A DNA stretch of 40,564 nt, taken from NCBI GenBank assembly GCA_018816555.1, contig JAHIVT010000118.1:1-40564 (forward strand), given 5' to 3'. Positions 16,397-26,451 of the stretch are shown one piece after another. Under the pieces are notes generated by a model. The model saw nothing but the letters and a program-made list of their open reading frames with translations. It had not been told where the DNA came from and made no database searches. Positions within the stretch are counted from its first letter, which is position 1. Each line of letters opens with the position of its first letter. The stretch is from Pseudomonadota bacterium. GTDB lineage: Bacteria > Desulfobacterota > Desulfobulbia > Desulfobulbales > SURF-16. The translations under genes were made by a program, and so were the position numbers.

Positions 16397-17220
16397 GGGC
16401 GCAGCATTAATTTCTTCTTGGGCAGGTCAATAACCTGGCAGATCTGCGTGGCAATTTCTTCGATGGATTTTCCGGATGACGAGATGCTGGGGATCTTATT
16501 GCGGCGATAAATCTCTTCAGCCTGTTGAATTTCCTCCCTGCAGGTGGAAATTTTGGCATACTTACTGGCCGGATAGCGTTTTCCCCTGACGCTGCTGAGA
16601 AATTCCGGCGATGTGGTGAGTCCGACCAGTCGCTTTGTTACAGCCTTCAACTCCGCTGGAAGCTTGTATTGATTCAGGTATTCACTGGTCAGGGGGAAAT
16701 TGGCTGCCTTATATCCCATCTGGGTGGCCAGATAAACACTGACCGGTGTTTTGCCGGCCCTGGAAACCCCGAGAATAATGATATCAGCCTCATTGTATTC
16801 GTAACTCTTGGTGCCGTCATCGTGTTCCAGACTGTAATGAATGGCCTCGACCCGTCTGCCCATTTCCATACCATCCATATGATGGGAAAATCCCGGCACC
16901 CGTAAGGCTTTTGTTTCAAGCGATAGTTCAAGTTCATCCAGCAGAGAACTGAAAATATCGAAAAACTCCACCTCAGGGTTATCGAAGATATTGCGGACGT
17001 CCGGATCCAGGATGGAGATAAAAACCAGGGGCCTTCTGCCGCCGGAACGCTTCAGGATCGCTTTGATAATTTCCTTGGCCTGGCTGATCGTACGAACAAA
17101 GGGATAACTTTCTTCAACAAAGTTGATTTCCGGAAACTGACAGGTAAGGGCCTGGCCAAGATTGGTTACCAGGATGCCGGTGCTGTCTGAAATATAATAA
17201 ACATCTTTTGAATTCCACAT
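16393..17220 (-). CDS. ppsR: PpsR-type bifunctional kinase/pyrophosphorylase
   Basis: Members switch PEP synthetase (or pyruvate phosphate dikinase) off by ADP-dependent phosphorylation of a Thr and on again by Pi-dependent dephosphorylation. The 275-residue protein has the DUF299 hallmarks: Ile-Ser-Asp-Ser-Thr-Gly near residue 10-15 and the P-loop-like Gly-Val-Ser-Arg-Ala-Gly-Lys-Thr-Pro at 151-159, then an Asn-Phe-Pro-Leu motif. Length is typical. The target synthase is not in the window, so it is unclear whether PEP synthetase or the dikinase is regulated. No strong ribosome-binding site precedes the ATG. Confidence 0.9.
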   Translation of the reverse strand: MWNSKDVYYISDSTGILVTNLGQALTCQFPEINFVEESYPFVRTISQAKEIIKAILKRSGGRRPLVFISILDPDVRNIFDNPEVEFFDIFSSLLDELELSLETKALRVPGFSHHMDGMEMGRRVEAIHYSLEHDDGTKSYEYNEADIIILGVSRAGKTPVSVYLATQMGYKAANFPLTSEYLNQYKLPAELKAVTKRLVGLTTSPEFLSSVRGKRYPASKYAKISTCREEIQQAEEIYRRNKIPSISSSGKSIEEIATQICQVIDLPKKKLMLRP

Positions 17221-17349
17221 GTCGTAAACTATAAAGAATCACAAGAAAAAAGTCAAAACTATCGTCTGCCCATGAGGGGATTTGTTTTTCGTTGAACCGG
17301 CGAAAGCGGAAGAGAGGAGACCCGGCCGCAGGTTTCGGCAAAGCGATAT

Positions 17350-17383
17350 AAAAAAAGTGCCGGGGCTCTTGGGAACCTCGGCA
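17350..17383 (-). terminator. Terminator after the unrecognised protein gene
   Basis: On the minus strand a GC-rich stem (TGCCG with CGGCA, extended by GG with CC past one mismatch) is followed by ACTTTTTTT. It lies about 30 bases beyond the stop codon of the gene at 17413. Confidence 0.7.
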
Positions 17384-17412
17384 GGCGACGAACAGCAGCA
17401 GAGACGTCTGGG

Positions 17413-18354
17413 TCAGACAGCGTACATCCAGTCAGTGAATTCCTGCAGAAAATTATCTTTCAGCATATTTTTCTGAGTGAATTGCGCTGGATGCTGGATG
17501 CCCTCAGACTTATTATCAATGGCCTCATGGGCCAGCGACAGACCAAACGGGGCAAGCCTAGGATGTCTGGCAACCGTTTCCTGCATTCTGTTCATCATCT
17601 TGCGGGCCGCCGGAATATTCTCGTCTTCCTGTGCTATGACAGAATCGGTTGTCGTCGCAGGGGCAGCTTCCTGAACTATGGCAGAATCCGTTGTTGCCGC
17701 AGGGTCCGCAGTTGTTGCCTCGAGGAATTCCTTGATCTGTTTCCATTGGGCCTGCAGCATCTCGGCGTATTTCATTTCATCGGTGTGGGCCTGATCAACT
17801 ATATCCGGGAGTGCGGCAAAAATATCGGTAAGGGAACTGCCGGCATCTTCGGATGCCGGAACAGGGTGATAATCCGTAATCTGCGATGAGGCGGACCAGC
17901 TGGCTTGATAACTGAATGAGGCTGAGAGCTGGGAAATGGAACCCATATCACCGATGTTCATGGCCTGGCCCATGGCTTCGCCCAGATTGCCGCTGAAAAA
18001 CTGTTCGGCAATGGATGTCAGGTCAACCATCAGATTCTGTATATCCGCCAGTTCCTCCTCATTGAGATCACCTTGCACGCTGAGGCTTGAGGCGTCAACA
18101 TTTAACACGGATGCGGTGAAATTCATGCCCTGCTGCAAGGGGGTGGTCAACTTTTCAGAGGCAAGAGAGTACGCCTGCTCCTGATAATTGGAGATGGTCA
18201 CCACATCCCCTTCAGCCGTGGTGAAAGAGATATTGGCTGCGCTGCGCTGGGACATGGCCTCGGTGTAACTTTGGTATTGATTCTGCAGCCCGGATGAAGA
18301 AAGCCGGGAGGGGAGATAAGGCGTGCCATTGTTCTGCTGGATTGGACTTGTCAT
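17413..18354 (-). CDS. Uncharacterised Ser/Gln/Ala-rich protein
   Basis: A 313-residue acidic protein that I do not recognise. It has no signal peptide or membrane segment. Visible parts are a disordered N-terminus (1-40), a beta-prone segment with Thr-Ala-Glu-Gly-Asp-Val-Val-Thr-Ile (about 45-55), a helical block around Leu-Asn-Glu-Glu-Glu-Leu-Ala-Asp-Ile (97-120), and an aromatic/Ser stretch near 145-158. A low-complexity linker follows, holding two near-identical eleven-residue units ending in Val-Gln-Glu or Ala-Gln-Glu (219-229 and 233-243). The C-terminus is helical and ends Phe-Thr-Asp-Trp-Met. GGAGG lies 7 bases before the ATG and a terminator follows, so it is an expressed single gene. 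A phosphorylase gene ends 94 bases upstream. Confidence 0.75.
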   Translation of the reverse strand: MTSPIQQNNGTPYLPSRLSSSGLQNQYQSYTEAMSQRSAANISFTTAEGDVVTISNYQEQAYSLASEKLTTPLQQGMNFTASVLNVDASSLSVQGDLNEEELADIQNLMVDLTSIAEQFFSGNLGEAMGQAMNIGDMGSISQLSASFSYQASWSASSQITDYHPVPASEDAGSSLTDIFAALPDIVDQAHTDEMKYAEMLQAQWKQIKEFLEATTADPAATTDSAIVQEAAPATTTDSVIAQEDENIPAARKMMNRMQETVARHPRLAPFGLSLAHEAIDNKSEGIQHPAQFTQKNMLKDNFLQEFTDWMYAV

Positions 18355-18448
18355 GACTTTCCTCCGGTTTTCACGATCGCATATTTATTGATAAATTGTC
18401 ACTTGTAAAAAGCGGATCGGAATTTCCGGAGGAAACTTGACAGTTTTT

Positions 18449-20614
18449 TTAGACGTCGCTCTGATAAATTTTTCTTAACTTCTGCAAACGCTTGTTAACA
18501 GAATCCGGCAGATGCAGCTCGTAACGATCCACATATTCCGCCGCCATGCGATGAGTGTTGAATATCGGGCAGTTGAGCTGCAGATTATAGATGCATTTAT
18601 CAATATATTGGGGGTGAAGTTTCTTTTTATAAAACATTGCCAGGATCTTGGGAAAAACTTCATAAAATGATGCCGAGTCCTGCTCATACAGTAGGGTGGA
18701 CGGGGCTTCGCTCAGACAGGCATTTTCAACATCCGCTTCGTAACCGAATTTCCAGCCGGTTTTGCCGTCATGATATCCCTCAACCCACCAGCCATCCATG
18801 GTGCTGATATTCGGTATGCCATTTAAGGCGGCCTTCATGCCGCTGGTGCCGCTGGCCTCGAGAGGCCTTTTCGGACTGTTCAACCAGACATGAACACCGG
18901 ATACCATCATTTTGGCAATATTCATGTCATAGCCGGGGATAAAAATCAGCTTCCCCAGGCCCTTGGTTTTGATATACAGATCATCCTGCAGATCAAGCAC
19001 CAGCTTGATGATTGATTTTCCGGGCTCATCAGAGGGATGGGCCTTGCCTGCATAGATGAAATTCACCGGAAAATTATTGCTGACAATGATATCGGCCAGT
19101 TTGTCCATATCGTCAAAAATCAGATCAGCACGCTTGTAGGTGGAAAATCTTCTGGCAAAACCCACGGTAAAGACGTCAGGGGTGAGGACATGCTCGCCGT
19201 CGTCAAGATTGGAAAGATAGTTCGGAGGATCAATCCATGTTTCATGCATCTGCTTGCGATGCAGGGAAAGCATATTATTAATGTAGTCGATCAGTTTCCG
19301 GGTGTCATCTTTCCAGGCCAGCTCAAAACTCTGGCGGAAATCTTCAGAGGTGAAGAGTAGACCGGTATTTGCAAAAACCGCAGGATCTTCACGCCAGTTT
19401 TTCAGTTCTGCGAAGCTGTCATAAAGCGCTGCCTTGGCATCACTGATCCAGGTCAGGTGGTGTACCCCGTTTGTTATGGCGGTTATTTTTTTGGCAAATT
19501 GCGGGAACTGCTTCTGGGTAACGGCCTTGTGCAGCCTGCTTACGCTGTTGGTGGCCCGGTTCACCCGCATGGCCAGCTTGGTGAAATTGTACTGATTGGG
19601 ATTTTCATCATCCTGGGCCAGCAGGAGCAGAATCCTTCCACAAAAAGCATGCCCGATCTGACTGATGATATTCTTATCGAAACGATCATGGCCCGCCTTG
19701 ACAGGTGTGTGAATGGTGAAAACGATATTTTTCGCCACAGCCTCCGCAGCCTGCAGAATGTCATTATCCGTTGCCTTGACCGAGTAGTTCGGCCCGATTT
19801 TTTCGGCAAGCCTTTCAGCTATCAGATTCAGTACAACGACCACCCCATGCTGCTCGTTCAGATGGATGGTTCTGCCGGTCAAGCCCAGCGTTTTTTTGAT
19901 AGTGACAATGGAAGCGCCAAGCAGCCGACGCTGCACCGCCTTGGCCTGATCGGATATGCTGTCATAGAGACTCTGGGCAACCTGCCTGATCCATTCTGGT
20001 GAAGAAGGAATGCTGTAATCGAGCAAAATTTCCGGTATAAAAAAATCTAGATTTGAGCTTACCTCCATTTTCAGCCACAGTCTGGCTCTGGCCAGAACCT
20101 CCCTGTCATGTCCATCATAAAACGGAATTTCAATTTCCAATGGCAGATCAGGGAAATCCGGATTTTTCATCAGATAGAGGGAAGGGGTATTTTCAGGGGA
20201 CCAGTCGGTTGCCGTGGAAATCTGACCAAGACGGGAGTCAACAAGCTGTGAAAAATAACCCTTGCGGTAAAGCAGGGAGACGGCAAGGGCGGGTATTTTA
20301 AGGTCGGCAAAACTTTTCAGCGTATCACCGGCCAGGATGCCGAGGCCGCCGCCATAATTGGGTATTTTTTCCGGTCCGTTCAGAAATAATCGGGAGAAAT
20401 GGCGCAGCAGATTGGTGGAATTTTTGTCAATATCCGGTTGCAGGAGTCTTTTTTTAACTGGATGATAGACATCACGGTCAGCTCCGATTTCCATGGAAAT
20501 ATAGATAACCGAATCACCGGCGGGATTGGTCAGATTGTCCCAGACCGAATCAAGGGTTCCCTGCGTAACTCCGAAAAAAGTTCCCCAACGATTTGTAGCT
20601 ATATATTTGTTCAT
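18449..20614 (-). CDS. glgP: Alpha-glucan (glycogen) phosphorylase, GT35
   Basis: Releases glucose-1-phosphate from the ends of glycogen or maltodextrin using phosphate and pyridoxal phosphate. The 721-residue protein is shorter than the roughly 800-residue E. coli type and resembles the compact bacterial alpha-glucan phosphorylases. Seen motifs: Ser-Met-Glu-Ile-Gly at 40-44, Tyr-Gly-Gly-Gly-Leu-Gly-Ile-Leu-Ala-Gly-Asp (about 87-97), and the PLP site Glu-Ala-Ser-Gly-Thr-Ser-Gly-Met-Lys with Lys594. Residues 1-40 are needed to complete the fold, so this ATG is used although no ribosome-binding site precedes it; the leader may be only a few bases. It works with the GlgX-type debranching enzyme at 1664-3745. 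Confidence 0.92.
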   Translation of the reverse strand: MNKYIATNRWGTFFGVTQGTLDSVWDNLTNPAGDSVIYISMEIGADRDVYHPVKKRLLQPDIDKNSTNLLRHFSRLFLNGPEKIPNYGGGLGILAGDTLKSFADLKIPALAVSLLYRKGYFSQLVDSRLGQISTATDWSPENTPSLYLMKNPDFPDLPLEIEIPFYDGHDREVLARARLWLKMEVSSNLDFFIPEILLDYSIPSSPEWIRQVAQSLYDSISDQAKAVQRRLLGASIVTIKKTLGLTGRTIHLNEQHGVVVVLNLIAERLAEKIGPNYSVKATDNDILQAAEAVAKNIVFTIHTPVKAGHDRFDKNIISQIGHAFCGRILLLLAQDDENPNQYNFTKLAMRVNRATNSVSRLHKAVTQKQFPQFAKKITAITNGVHHLTWISDAKAALYDSFAELKNWREDPAVFANTGLLFTSEDFRQSFELAWKDDTRKLIDYINNMLSLHRKQMHETWIDPPNYLSNLDDGEHVLTPDVFTVGFARRFSTYKRADLIFDDMDKLADIIVSNNFPVNFIYAGKAHPSDEPGKSIIKLVLDLQDDLYIKTKGLGKLIFIPGYDMNIAKMMVSGVHVWLNSPKRPLEASGTSGMKAALNGIPNISTMDGWWVEGYHDGKTGWKFGYEADVENACLSEAPSTLLYEQDSASFYEVFPKILAMFYKKKLHPQYIDKCIYNLQLNCPIFNTHRMAAEYVDRYELHLPDSVNKRLQKLRKIYQSDV

Positions 20615-20622
20615 TTTTTTTT

Positions 20623-20651
20623 ATAATAAGGGTATAATAGTAATTTGTAAA
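20623..20651 (-). promoter_or_regulatory. Predicted sigma-70 promoter of glgP, near-leaderless
   Basis: On the minus strand TTTACA (20646-20651) and TATTAT (20623-20628) are 17 bases apart. Only eight As separate the -10 box from the glgP ATG, so transcription would start at or just before the start codon, consistent with the lack of a ribosome-binding site. Confidence 0.4.
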
Positions 20652-20945
20652 AAATGTATCTTCGATTTGCACTAGTTTGTATTTTCAACTCAAATGATAA
20701 AATTTGCAACACATTTGATCATGCGAGAGCGATGGGGCTGAAAAAATACAGAACAACTTTTATGCGACAGGAGGAATATTTAATAAAATCATTACATGAT
20801 TTTAAAATAACACAAAAAAAAGTATTGAATTTTAGGTAAGTACTCTATAGCTTTGTTTGAGATCAAGGGGAACTGTTAAGCTTATCAGTTATGAAAGATT
20901 GTTTTGAGAGATGGGAGTTCTATTTTGTCGAGAAAGGAGACAAAG
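20652..20945. other. AT-rich divergent spacer between glgP and pal
   Basis: Nearly 300 bases without a credible gene; the only open frame (20654-20839) is short, lacks a ribosome-binding site and has no family features. The spacer must hold the pal promoter, but no -35/-10 pair stands out. A good Shine-Dalgarno sequence for pal (AAGGAG) is at its right edge. Confidence 0.5.
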
Positions 20946-21506
20946 ATGAAAAGTAATTTGTTCAGGATGTGTGCAGTGGCTTCTTTAATGGTTTCAACTT
21001 CATTCCTGGCTGGCGGTTGCGCCAAAAAGACCGTTCCCACCGAGGAAATAAAGCCCGTTGCAGAGGTCCCGGCTGTTCAAAGAGCAGATGTCGGAGACAG
21101 GATGGGTGGGTCGGAATCTTTAGATTCAGATCCTTATTCTGCGGCTAATGCAAAAATTTCCGAGGGGAGAACCCACGGACCCATGCTACCTGTTTATTTT
21201 GATTTTGATAAATCAAGCGTTCGTGATGACCAGAAAGCAAGACTTGAAGGCAATGCTGATTTTCTGGGCGCCCACCGTAAAGTCGTCATTGCCATTGAGG
21301 GCAATTGTGACGAGCGTGGCACCAACGAGTACAACATGGCGCTTGGTGAAAGAAGAGCTCAGAATGCCAAAAAATACATGATGAATCTTGGTATCGCCGA
21401 TGACAGAATGTTTACCGTGAGCTATGGCGAGGAAAAACCTCTCCTTTACGGTCATGACGAATTATCCTGGGCACAGAACAGACGGGATGATTTTGTAATC
21501 CGGTAA
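20946..21506 (+). CDS. pal: Peptidoglycan-associated lipoprotein (Pal, OmpA-like)
   Basis: An outer-membrane lipoprotein that binds peptidoglycan and works with TolB and TolA in envelope integrity and division. The 186-residue protein has a lipoprotein signal peptide with Leu-Ala-Gly-Gly-Cys; Cys25 is the lipidation site, though the box is slightly atypical. A linker of about 55 residues leads to the OmpA-like domain (about 82-186) with Val-Tyr-Phe-Asp-Phe-Asp and the peptidoglycan-binding Gly-Asn-Cys-Asp-Glu-Arg-Gly-Thr-Asn-Glu-Tyr-Asn block. AAGGAG sits 6 bases before this ATG, which decides it over a frame opening 14 codons earlier. No tolQRAB genes are adjacent; an OmpH/Skp-like gene follows. 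Confidence 0.93.
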   Translation: MKSNLFRMCAVASLMVSTSFLAGGCAKKTVPTEEIKPVAEVPAVQRADVGDRMGGSESLDSDPYSAANAKISEGRTHGPMLPVYFDFDKSSVRDDQKARLEGNADFLGAHRKVVIAIEGNCDERGTNEYNMALGERRAQNAKKYMMNLGIADDRMFTVSYGEEKPLLYGHDELSWAQNRRDDFVIR

Positions 21507-21531
21507 TCACATTTAATTAAGTAATTATACG

Positions 21532-21565
21532 AAGCCGGGAAGACTCTGAGTCTTTACCGGCTTTT
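21532..21565 (+). terminator. Terminator between pal and the OmpH/Skp-like gene
   Basis: A long imperfect stem (AAGCCGG and GACTC blocks on the left, GAGTC and CCGGCTT on the right) with TTTT at its end. It should limit read-through from pal, so the next gene may need its own promoter. Confidence 0.65.
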
Positions 21566-21617
21566 GTATTGATAAATGCCTGAACAACAGGCGAACCATA
21601 ACGGACAAGGAGATATT

Positions 21618-22181
21618 ATGAAATTTACACAATCAGTCAGATATGCTTTGATCATGAGCCTTTTCTGTCTGCTCATTTTGCCTGCACAGGCAATTTCAGC
21701 AGCTGCGACAGGCATCAAAGTGGCCACGATCAGTCTGCAGGATGTGCTTACCCAATCCAAGGTCGGACAGAGCGCCCAGCAGCAGCTTCAGGGCAAAGTT
21801 CAGGAATTTCAAGATAAATTCGGTAAAGAGCAGCAGGACCTTGAAGCCCAGGGCGCTGAACTTGAAAAGAAAAGTTCTGTATGGAGTAAAGACATCCTGG
21901 AAGGCAAGCAACGTGATTACCAGATGAAGATGAGAGAGTTCAAGCTCAAGACCGATGATGCCCAGTTTGAACTCAAACAGCTGGAAAAGAAGATCATGGA
22001 GCCGATCTTAAAGGATCTCCACGATATCATCGCCGAATACGGCAAAAAACAAAATTATACGCTGATTTTCGAAAACACGAAAAAAGGCTTGCAGTCCCGC
22101 ACCGGCCTGCTCTATGCAACCGACGAGATTGACATCACCAAAGATATCCTTAAACTTCTTGATGCACGCAGTACAAAATAA
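21618..22181 (+). CDS. skp: OmpH/Skp-family periplasmic chaperone
   Basis: A 187-residue exported protein of the OmpH/Skp family, which holds unfolded outer-membrane proteins in the periplasm. A signal peptide spans about residues 1-28. A beta strand typical of the family (Ile-Lys-Val-Ala-Thr-Ile-Ser) follows, then long Gln/Glu/Lys-rich helices forming the coiled-coil arms (about 50-140), then a C-terminal strand with Tyr-Thr-Leu-Ile-Phe-Glu. AAGGAG precedes the ATG by 6 bases, fixing the start 14 codons into the longest frame. In many genomes skp is next to bamA and lpxD; here it is next to pal. Its end is 9 bases from the convergent permease gene. Confidence 0.87.
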   Translation: MKFTQSVRYALIMSLFCLLILPAQAISAAATGIKVATISLQDVLTQSKVGQSAQQQLQGKVQEFQDKFGKEQQDLEAQGAELEKKSSVWSKDILEGKQRDYQMKMREFKLKTDDAQFELKQLEKKIMEPILKDLHDIIAEYGKKQNYTLIFENTKKGLQSRTGLLYATDEIDITKDILKLLDARSTK

Positions 22182-22190
22182 TGCCGGCCC

Positions 22191-23666
22191 TCAAGGCTGA
22201 GAAGTTTTTTTCACTTCCGGCCATGGCAGAAAATAAATAAGAGCCATGGCTGGAAGTGAAAAGACGAAGCTGATGCCGAAGAAGTAAGCATATCCGACCC
22301 ATTCAACCAGAAATCCACTGAAAGAACCAGCGTACACCCCGGCAACGCTCATCAGGCCGGTGCCGATGGCATAGTGCGCCGCCTTGAAATCCTCTTTGCA
22401 TAAACCCATCAGAAAAGTCATGAGCACTGCGGTGCCCAGACCTCCGGCCAGATAATCAAAAGCAGCCACTGCACAGGCAAACAGTATGTTTGCCGTTGTA
22501 TCGACAGACACGCCGCCTGGGACGTGCGTGCCATAAGGCAGCAGATGGAATGCCAGCATCATGTAAGCCAGATTGGTCAGGTTCTGGGCCAGCAGAAAGG
22601 GCCAGATCATTTTCTGCAGACTTTTTCTGGCAATCAGCCATCCCCCGACCATGGCTCCGATTATGGAGCATGGCAGCCCCACAGCTCCGGTGATCCATCC
22701 GTAATGCTCCTTCAATCCGACATCAATAAAAAAGGGACCCGCCATGGAGGAAAGCATGAATTCACCAACCCGAAGGCAGATGATAAACAGGATGATAGCG
22801 GTAATTTTGTCCCGATCAATAAACGAAAGAAAAGCCCTTGCAAAAATGGAGTCCGGGCGATTCTTGATACCGGCAAGAAATCTGGTACGCAGGGGAACAA
22901 GCAGCAGTAGCGAGAACAGCAGCAGGAAGCCAACCAGGTTCGAGAACGGAAAGGTCGCCAGTTTAGGGCTATTCCTATACCAGACGATAAACGCTGCGAG
23001 AATGCAGGACACCATGAACATTATCAGCACGAAACGCTGGGTGAAAACCTGCGCCATCAGCTGCCTGATTGACTCTTTTGCCCGCTCGCATCGGGGAAGC
23101 AGGGTAAGATGAAAAAGAAAGAGCAGGCCAAGGACTAAGGCAGCCAGGCCAAAGGCCCAAACCCATCCTGTACGCGAGCCGATGGTGACAATCACACCGC
23201 TGCCGAACATCATGGCGATTCGATAGGCCATTACCCGGTAGCCGACGAACCGGGCCTGTTCTTCGACCGTTAAGGCCTCCATATAAAAGCCGTCAATTGC
23301 GGTATCGTGACTGGCGGCAAGAAAAGCGGCAAGAAAAAAAAGCAGGGCAATAACCGGCAAAGCCCAGGAGTACTGGGTCAACACGGCAATGAGAGTAAAA
23401 AAACAGACAAGCAGTACCTGGGTGATGAGCAACCAGCTACGTTTGGTTCCGAATGAATCCAGATAAGGAGCCCATAGGAATTTCACTATCCAGGGCAACC
23501 CGTAGAGAGAGGTCAGACCGGTGGCCTCCAGGCTCACGCCGCTGGCCCGAAAGAAAAAAGTGGAGAGTGTCCTGATCAGGATGTACGGCAAGCCTTCGGC
23601 AAAATAGGTGGTAAAGGCCCAGATAAGCGGGGGAGCGGATTTCTTGCCGGCCGGATCTTTAGTCAC
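22191..23666 (-). CDS. AmpG-like MFS permease
   Basis: A 491-residue integral membrane protein with about twelve hydrophobic segments, most similar in style to AmpG/PAT-family permeases, which import anhydro-muropeptides or acetyl-CoA. The N-terminal Phe-Ala-Glu-Gly-Leu-Pro-Tyr motif (about 22-28) and Lys-Phe-Leu-Trp-Ala-Pro-Tyr-Leu-Asp (about 62-70) are hallmarks, as is the Ala-Ser-His-Asp-Thr-Ala-Ile-Asp-Gly motif in TM4 (about 118-126). The substrate is inferred, not shown. The start codon overlaps the dxs stop by 4 bases, which suggests translational coupling in the xseB-ispA-dxs operon. A NamZ-like muramidase gene at 31396 would fit peptidoglycan recycling. Confidence 0.85.
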   Translation of the reverse strand: MTKDPAGKKSAPPLIWAFTTYFAEGLPYILIRTLSTFFFRASGVSLEATGLTSLYGLPWIVKFLWAPYLDSFGTKRSWLLITQVLLVCFFTLIAVLTQYSWALPVIALLFFLAAFLAASHDTAIDGFYMEALTVEEQARFVGYRVMAYRIAMMFGSGVIVTIGSRTGWVWAFGLAALVLGLLFLFHLTLLPRCERAKESIRQLMAQVFTQRFVLIMFMVSCILAAFIVWYRNSPKLATFPFSNLVGFLLLFSLLLLVPLRTRFLAGIKNRPDSIFARAFLSFIDRDKITAIILFIICLRVGEFMLSSMAGPFFIDVGLKEHYGWITGAVGLPCSIIGAMVGGWLIARKSLQKMIWPFLLAQNLTNLAYMMLAFHLLPYGTHVPGGVSVDTTANILFACAVAAFDYLAGGLGTAVLMTFLMGLCKEDFKAAHYAIGTGLMSVAGVYAGSFSGFLVEWVGYAYFFGISFVFSLPAMALIYFLPWPEVKKTSQP

Positions 23667-25549
23667 TTGCCGACAAGTTCTAAGGCACTGTTGATAATGG
23701 CAGGGGTGTCGATTTTGTTATTATGGCGCAGAATCTCCTGACTGCCATGTTCAATGAAACGGTCGGCAATGCCGAGAATACGGACAGGAATATTGGTAAT
23801 CCCCCTTCTGGCCAGCAGTTCAAGCACCGCACTGCCGAATCCGCCTTTTTTCACATTGTCTTCCACCGTGACAACCTTGCCGGTCCTGACTGCCCACTCG
23901 GTGATCAGATCACCATCCAGGGGATTGATAAACCTGGGGTTGATGACCGCTGCGCTGATGCCGATCTTCAGCAGACCATCTGCCGCTTCAAGGGCGGGAT
24001 AAACCCGATTGCCCACCGGCAGCAGCAGGACATCGCTGCCTTCCCGCAGGAGTTCTCCCTTGCCGAACGGCAGTTTCTGAAGATCACCGGTCAGTTCCAC
24101 GCCTTCGCCATTACCACGGCTGTAGCGCACAGCAGTGGGGCAGGGCATGAAGATGGCGGTATAGAGCATGTGACGCAATTCTTCCTCATCTTTGGGGGCC
24201 ATGAGCACCATATTAGGGATATAGCGCAGAAAGGAGATATCAAAAACCCCATGGTGGGTAGGCCCGTCATCGCCCACAACCCCACCCCTGTCAATGGCAA
24301 AGGTGACAGGAAGATTGGGAAGACAGACATCGTGGATAATCTGATCAAGGGCACGCTGCATGAAGGTGGAATAAATCGCCACCACCGGCAGAATTCCCTC
24401 GGTTGCCAGACCGGCGGCAAAGGTCACGGCGTGCTGTTCCGCAATGCCCACATCAAAGAAACGGTCAGGGAACTCCTCGGAAAATTTCACCAGGCCGGTG
24501 CCGGCCGGCATGGCAGCGGTAATGGTCGCGATGCGCGGATCTTTTCTGGCGATCTCCACAACTGTATCGCCAAAGACCTTGGTATAGGAAGGAGCAGTTG
24601 ACGGGGCGGGGAGCGGAGCCCCGGTCGCGATATCAAAGGGGCCCACCCCGTGATAGGCGCCGGGATTTTTTTCTGCCGGACCATACCCTTTGCCCTTGGT
24701 GGTGATAACATGAATGAGCACCGGGCCTGAGGTGAAATCCCGTACATTTCTGAAGGTCTGTACCAGATTTTCGAGTTTGTGGCCGGGAATGGGGCCGATG
24801 TATTCAAACTTGAGGGCCTCAAAAAGCATACCGGGCGTGAAGAATCCTTTCAGACTCTCCTCACTTTTTTTCAGCACCTGCAGGATATTTTCCCCGACAT
24901 TAGCGAAATGCTTGAGAAACTGGCTCAGGTCCTGTTTGGCCCGCACCATGGCCCGACCGGTCAGTTTTCTGCTCAGAAAACTCGACAGGGCACCGACGTT
25001 GGGCGAAATGGACATCTCATTGTCATTGAGCACGACGATCAGGTCCTTGTCCAGGTGCCCGGACTGGTTCAAGGCCTCAAAGGCCATGCCGCCGGTCATG
25101 GAACCGTCACCGATCACGGCGATAGTCTTATGGGTGCCACCTTTCAGAAAATTGGCCATGGTGATGCCCAGGGCGGCGGATATGGAGGTGCTGCTATGGC
25201 CGGTATCAAAGGCATCATAAATGCTCTCCTCACGCTTCGGGAAACCACTAATGCCCTGGTATTGACGCAGGGTATGAAACCGGTCGCGCCGGCCGGTGAT
25301 GAGCTTGTGGGTATAGGACTGGTGGCCCACATCCCAGATCAGCTTGTCTTCCGGCGTGTTAAATACGTAGTGCAGGGCCAAGGTCAGCTCCACCACGCCG
25401 AGACATGGCGCAAGATGACCGCCCACCCGGGAAACGGTTTCAATAATTTCCTGGCGAATCTCCCTGGCAAGAAGGGGAAGATCTTCTTCCGCAAGCTTTC
25501 TGAGATCAGTCGGGGAATCGATTGTCGGGAGGATTCTGGAGTTTTCCAT
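23663..25549 (-). CDS. dxs: 1-deoxy-D-xylulose-5-phosphate synthase
   Basis: Joins pyruvate and glyceraldehyde-3-phosphate with thiamine diphosphate, the first step of the MEP pathway. The 628-residue protein is full length. It shows Asp-Val-Gly-His-Gln-Ser-Tyr (73-79), the ThDP/magnesium motif Gly-Asp-Gly-Ser-Met-Thr-Gly-Gly (147-154) with Asn175, the Asp-Val-Gly-Ile-Ala-Glu-Gln-His segment carrying the catalytic Glu, and a C-terminal transketolase domain. It follows ispA by 11 bases, and its end overlaps the permease start. The spacer holds no good ribosome-binding site, so translation may be coupled to ispA. Confidence 0.97.
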   Translation of the reverse strand: MENSRILPTIDSPTDLRKLAEEDLPLLAREIRQEIIETVSRVGGHLAPCLGVVELTLALHYVFNTPEDKLIWDVGHQSYTHKLITGRRDRFHTLRQYQGISGFPKREESIYDAFDTGHSSTSISAALGITMANFLKGGTHKTIAVIGDGSMTGGMAFEALNQSGHLDKDLIVVLNDNEMSISPNVGALSSFLSRKLTGRAMVRAKQDLSQFLKHFANVGENILQVLKKSEESLKGFFTPGMLFEALKFEYIGPIPGHKLENLVQTFRNVRDFTSGPVLIHVITTKGKGYGPAEKNPGAYHGVGPFDIATGAPLPAPSTAPSYTKVFGDTVVEIARKDPRIATITAAMPAGTGLVKFSEEFPDRFFDVGIAEQHAVTFAAGLATEGILPVVAIYSTFMQRALDQIIHDVCLPNLPVTFAIDRGGVVGDDGPTHHGVFDISFLRYIPNMVLMAPKDEEELRHMLYTAIFMPCPTAVRYSRGNGEGVELTGDLQKLPFGKGELLREGSDVLLLPVGNRVYPALEAADGLLKIGISAAVINPRFINPLDGDLITEWAVRTGKVVTVEDNVKKGGFGSAVLELLARRGITNIPVRILGIADRFIEHGSQEILRHNNKIDTPAIINSALELVGK

Positions 25550-25560
25550 GGAAATAATCG

Positions 25561-26451
25561 CTATCTCTTTCTGTAATAGATATACCTGGCCAATTCGCGC
25601 AATGGGTCTGCCTGGTCATCGAAATTTGTCAGTGAATCAATCGCTCCTTCCACTGCAGCTTTGGCCATCTCCCGGGTTTTTTCCATGCCGAAAAAAGAAG
25701 GATAGGTGGCCTTGTCAAGCTTTGCATCAGAACCAACCGCCTTGCCGAGCTGCTCCGCAGTGCCCTCAACATTAAGAAGATCATCGACAATCTGGAAAGC
25801 CAGGCCGATCTGTTTCCCATAGGTGGTGAGTGCAGCAAACTGTTCATCAGTGGCGTAACCGATCACGGCGCCGGTCTGGACAGCCGCGGTAATCAAGGCG
25901 CCGGTTTTACAGCTGTGCAGATATTGTAATGTCTCGAAACTGATCTTTTGCCCTTCTGATTTGATATCCAGGGACTGACCACCAACCATGCCGAGTGGGC
26001 CGATGGCCCTGGCGATAATGGAAACGATGCGCAGCTGATCCTCGCTTTTCAGGCCGCAGGTCAAAATGGGCGCCGACAACAGTTCAAAGGCGTAGGTGAG
26101 TAGACTGTCACCGGCCAGAATTGCCTCCGCCTCGCCGAACACCTTGTGATTGGTCGGCTTACCCCGTCGCAGATCATCGTTATCCATGGCCGGCAGATCA
26201 TCATGGATCAGGGAATAGGTATGAATGCACTCCAGGCTGCAGGCCAGCCGCAGATAAGGTGAGGGGTCAACGTGCAATGCCTCGCTTACCGCCAGGCAAA
26301 GAACCGGCCGAATGCGCTTGCCCCCGGCAAACAGGGAATAGCGCATGGCCTTGACATGATGCTCAAGCAGTCCTTCTGGCCGCAGCATGAAGGATTCAAG
26401 GGCCTCTTCCACCTGCTTTCGTTTTTTCCCCAAATAAGCTTTCAGGTCCAC
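25561..26451 (-). CDS. ispA: Polyprenyl (farnesyl-type) diphosphate synthase
   Basis: Condenses IPP with allylic diphosphates to make farnesyl or geranylgeranyl diphosphate. The 296-residue protein has Gly-Gly-Lys-Arg-Ile-Arg-Pro (43-49). Its first aspartate-rich motif has the spaced bacterial form Asp84-Asp85 to Asp90. The second motif is Asp223-Asp224-Leu-Leu-Asn227, where Asn replaces the usual last Asp. Product length cannot be read reliably by eye. It starts with GTG placed directly after the TAA of xseB with no gap, so translation is probably coupled. The xseB-ispA-dxs order is a classic bacterial isoprenoid operon. Confidence 0.93.
   Translation of the reverse strand: MDLKAYLGKKRKQVEEALESFMLRPEGLLEHHVKAMRYSLFAGGKRIRPVLCLAVSEALHVDPSPYLRLACSLECIHTYSLIHDDLPAMDNDDLRRGKPTNHKVFGEAEAILAGDSLLTYAFELLSAPILTCGLKSEDQLRIVSIIARAIGPLGMVGGQSLDIKSEGQKISFETLQYLHSCKTGALITAAVQTGAVIGYATDEQFAALTTYGKQIGLAFQIVDDLLNVEGTAEQLGKAVGSDAKLDKATYPSFFGMEKTREMAKAAVEGAIDSLTNFDDQADPLRELARYIYYRKR

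Noticed and set aside
20654..20839. A 61-codon frame between glgP and pal
   Set aside because: No ribosome-binding site, no recognisable motif, and it occupies the divergent promoter region.
23723..24601. A 292-codon open frame opposite dxs, and a similar one at 24779-25576
   Set aside because: Both lie within a fully conserved dxs and look like antisense shadows.
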